From NCBI RefSeq assembly GCF_001426665.1, contig NZ_LMEY01000001.1, positions 62,320-126,319 of the forward strand: 64,000 nt of DNA, in the 5' to 3' direction. The notes under the pieces are model-generated. The model had not been told where the DNA came from, did no database searches, and worked only from the letters and a program-made list of their open reading frames with translations. The DNA is from Rhizobium sp. Root1334. GTDB lineage: Bacteria; Pseudomonadota; Alphaproteobacteria; Rhizobiales; Rhizobiaceae. Below, piece by piece: positions 63,761-64,000 of this stretch. How positions within the stretch are numbered: the first letter of the stretch is position 1; each line of letters starts with the position of its first letter. The position numbers and the translations under genes are program-made.

Positions 63761-64000
63761 TTAGCCGAGCAGAGCTTGAAGCGCCGTATCGATATCGGCG
63801 GGAGAATTGACGGCGATGCCGGTGACAGTCTTGTCGATGCGGCGCGCCAGGCCGGTCAACACCTTGCCGGAACCAACCTCGTACAATGTCGTCACATCAT
63901 GGGCGGCAAACCACTCGACGGTCTCGCGCCAGCGGACCTGGCCGGTGACCTGCTCGACCAGTAGCTTGGCAATCTCGTCCGCATCGGTGACCGGGGCTGC
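63761..64000 (-). CDS. fabD: Malonyl-CoA--ACP transacylase, C-terminal part (cut by window edge)
   Basis: Only the last 79 residues are inside the window. On the minus strand they read ...TDADEIAKLLVEQVTGQVRW, then ETVEWF, YEVGSGKVLTGLARRIDKT and the C-terminus DIDTALQALLG before the TAA. The V-x-G-S-G-K-V-L-x-G-L block is the FabD C-terminal signature. FabD loads malonyl groups onto ACP. It precedes fabG in the same direction. Confidence 0.92.
   Translation of the reverse strand, partial: AAPVTDADEIAKLLVEQVTGQVRWRETVEWFAAHDVTTLYEVGSGKVLTGLARRIDKTVTGIAVNSPADIDTALQALLG

Noticed and set aside
1-64000. Search by eye for CRISPR arrays, retron-like or phage defence systems, toxin-antitoxin pairs and intact insertion sequences.
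   Set aside because: No repeat-spacer pattern, reverse transcriptase, transposase or typical toxin-antitoxin pair was seen among the translated frames.

Overview
The window is a 64 kb piece of a GC-rich alphaproteobacterial chromosome. The order fabD-fabG-acpP-fabF-mltG-yicC-gmk facing lptF-lptG-lptD-surA-pdxA-rsmA, the purM-purN / perM-like-hdaA-ppk-ppx block, a RIME-like intergenic palindrome, an Omp25/31-type porin and a GcvA-type LysR regulator all point to Rhizobiales, most likely Rhizobiaceae (Rhizobium/Agrobacterium/Neorhizobium group). I cannot name the species. No rRNA, tRNA, CRISPR array, prophage or intact insertion sequence was seen.

Layout. 1-5.8 kb: the 3' end of rnd, a divergent DUF2000/AraC pair, a membrane adenylate cyclase, an esterase-like phytase-family secreted protein and an RTX protein. 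5.9-16.2 kb: housekeeping genes ppk-ppx (polyphosphate), hdaA with a PerM-type membrane protein, purM-purN, and a molybdopterin oxidoreductase with a NudK-type Nudix hydrolase. 16.3-25 kb: rlmJ, a small secreted protein plus an RNase T2 lipoprotein, a glutathione transferase, a porin, a pteridine-reductase-like SDR coupled to uvrC, an alpha/beta hydrolase and a frameshifted LuxR-type regulator. 25-32 kb: pgsA-moaD-moaE, an orphan LivH-like permease facing a CGNR regulator across a perfect palindrome, a lipoprotein, ndk, a second GST, DinB and LtrA. 32-44.6 kb: a degenerate-motif GGDEF protein, an ABC-F ATPase, an outer-membrane MetA-pathway-type protein, then transporters (two EamA, one MFS) and regulators (MocR, LysR), a GNAT enzyme and D-galactose 1-dehydrogenase. 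44.6-47.7 kb: an accessory islet (MBL-fold enzyme, isochorismatase-like hydrolase, GlxA-type regulator) flanked by unusual non-coding DNA. 47.7-64 kb: holC-pepA, the LPS-export/outer-membrane operon with pdxA and rsmA, and the fatty-acid synthesis cluster.

How the genes work together. Several neighbourhoods are functionally coherent: LPS transport and outer-membrane assembly (lptF, lptG, lptD, SurA-like chaperone), fatty-acid elongation (fabD, fabG, acpP, fabF) beside cell-wall growth control (mltG) and nucleotide supply (gmk), polyphosphate synthesis with turnover, and purine synthesis. Small accessory modules are inserted between these conserved blocks and usually consist of a transporter or enzyme facing its own regulator.

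I did not find a clearly new multi-gene system. The observations most worth checking are the CGNR/LivH pair with its 28-bp palindrome, the Asp-Tyr-Lys (PTR1-type) SDR translationally coupled to uvrC, the degenerate GGDEF protein, the small secreted protein upstream of RNase T2, and the islet at 44.6-47.7 kb.
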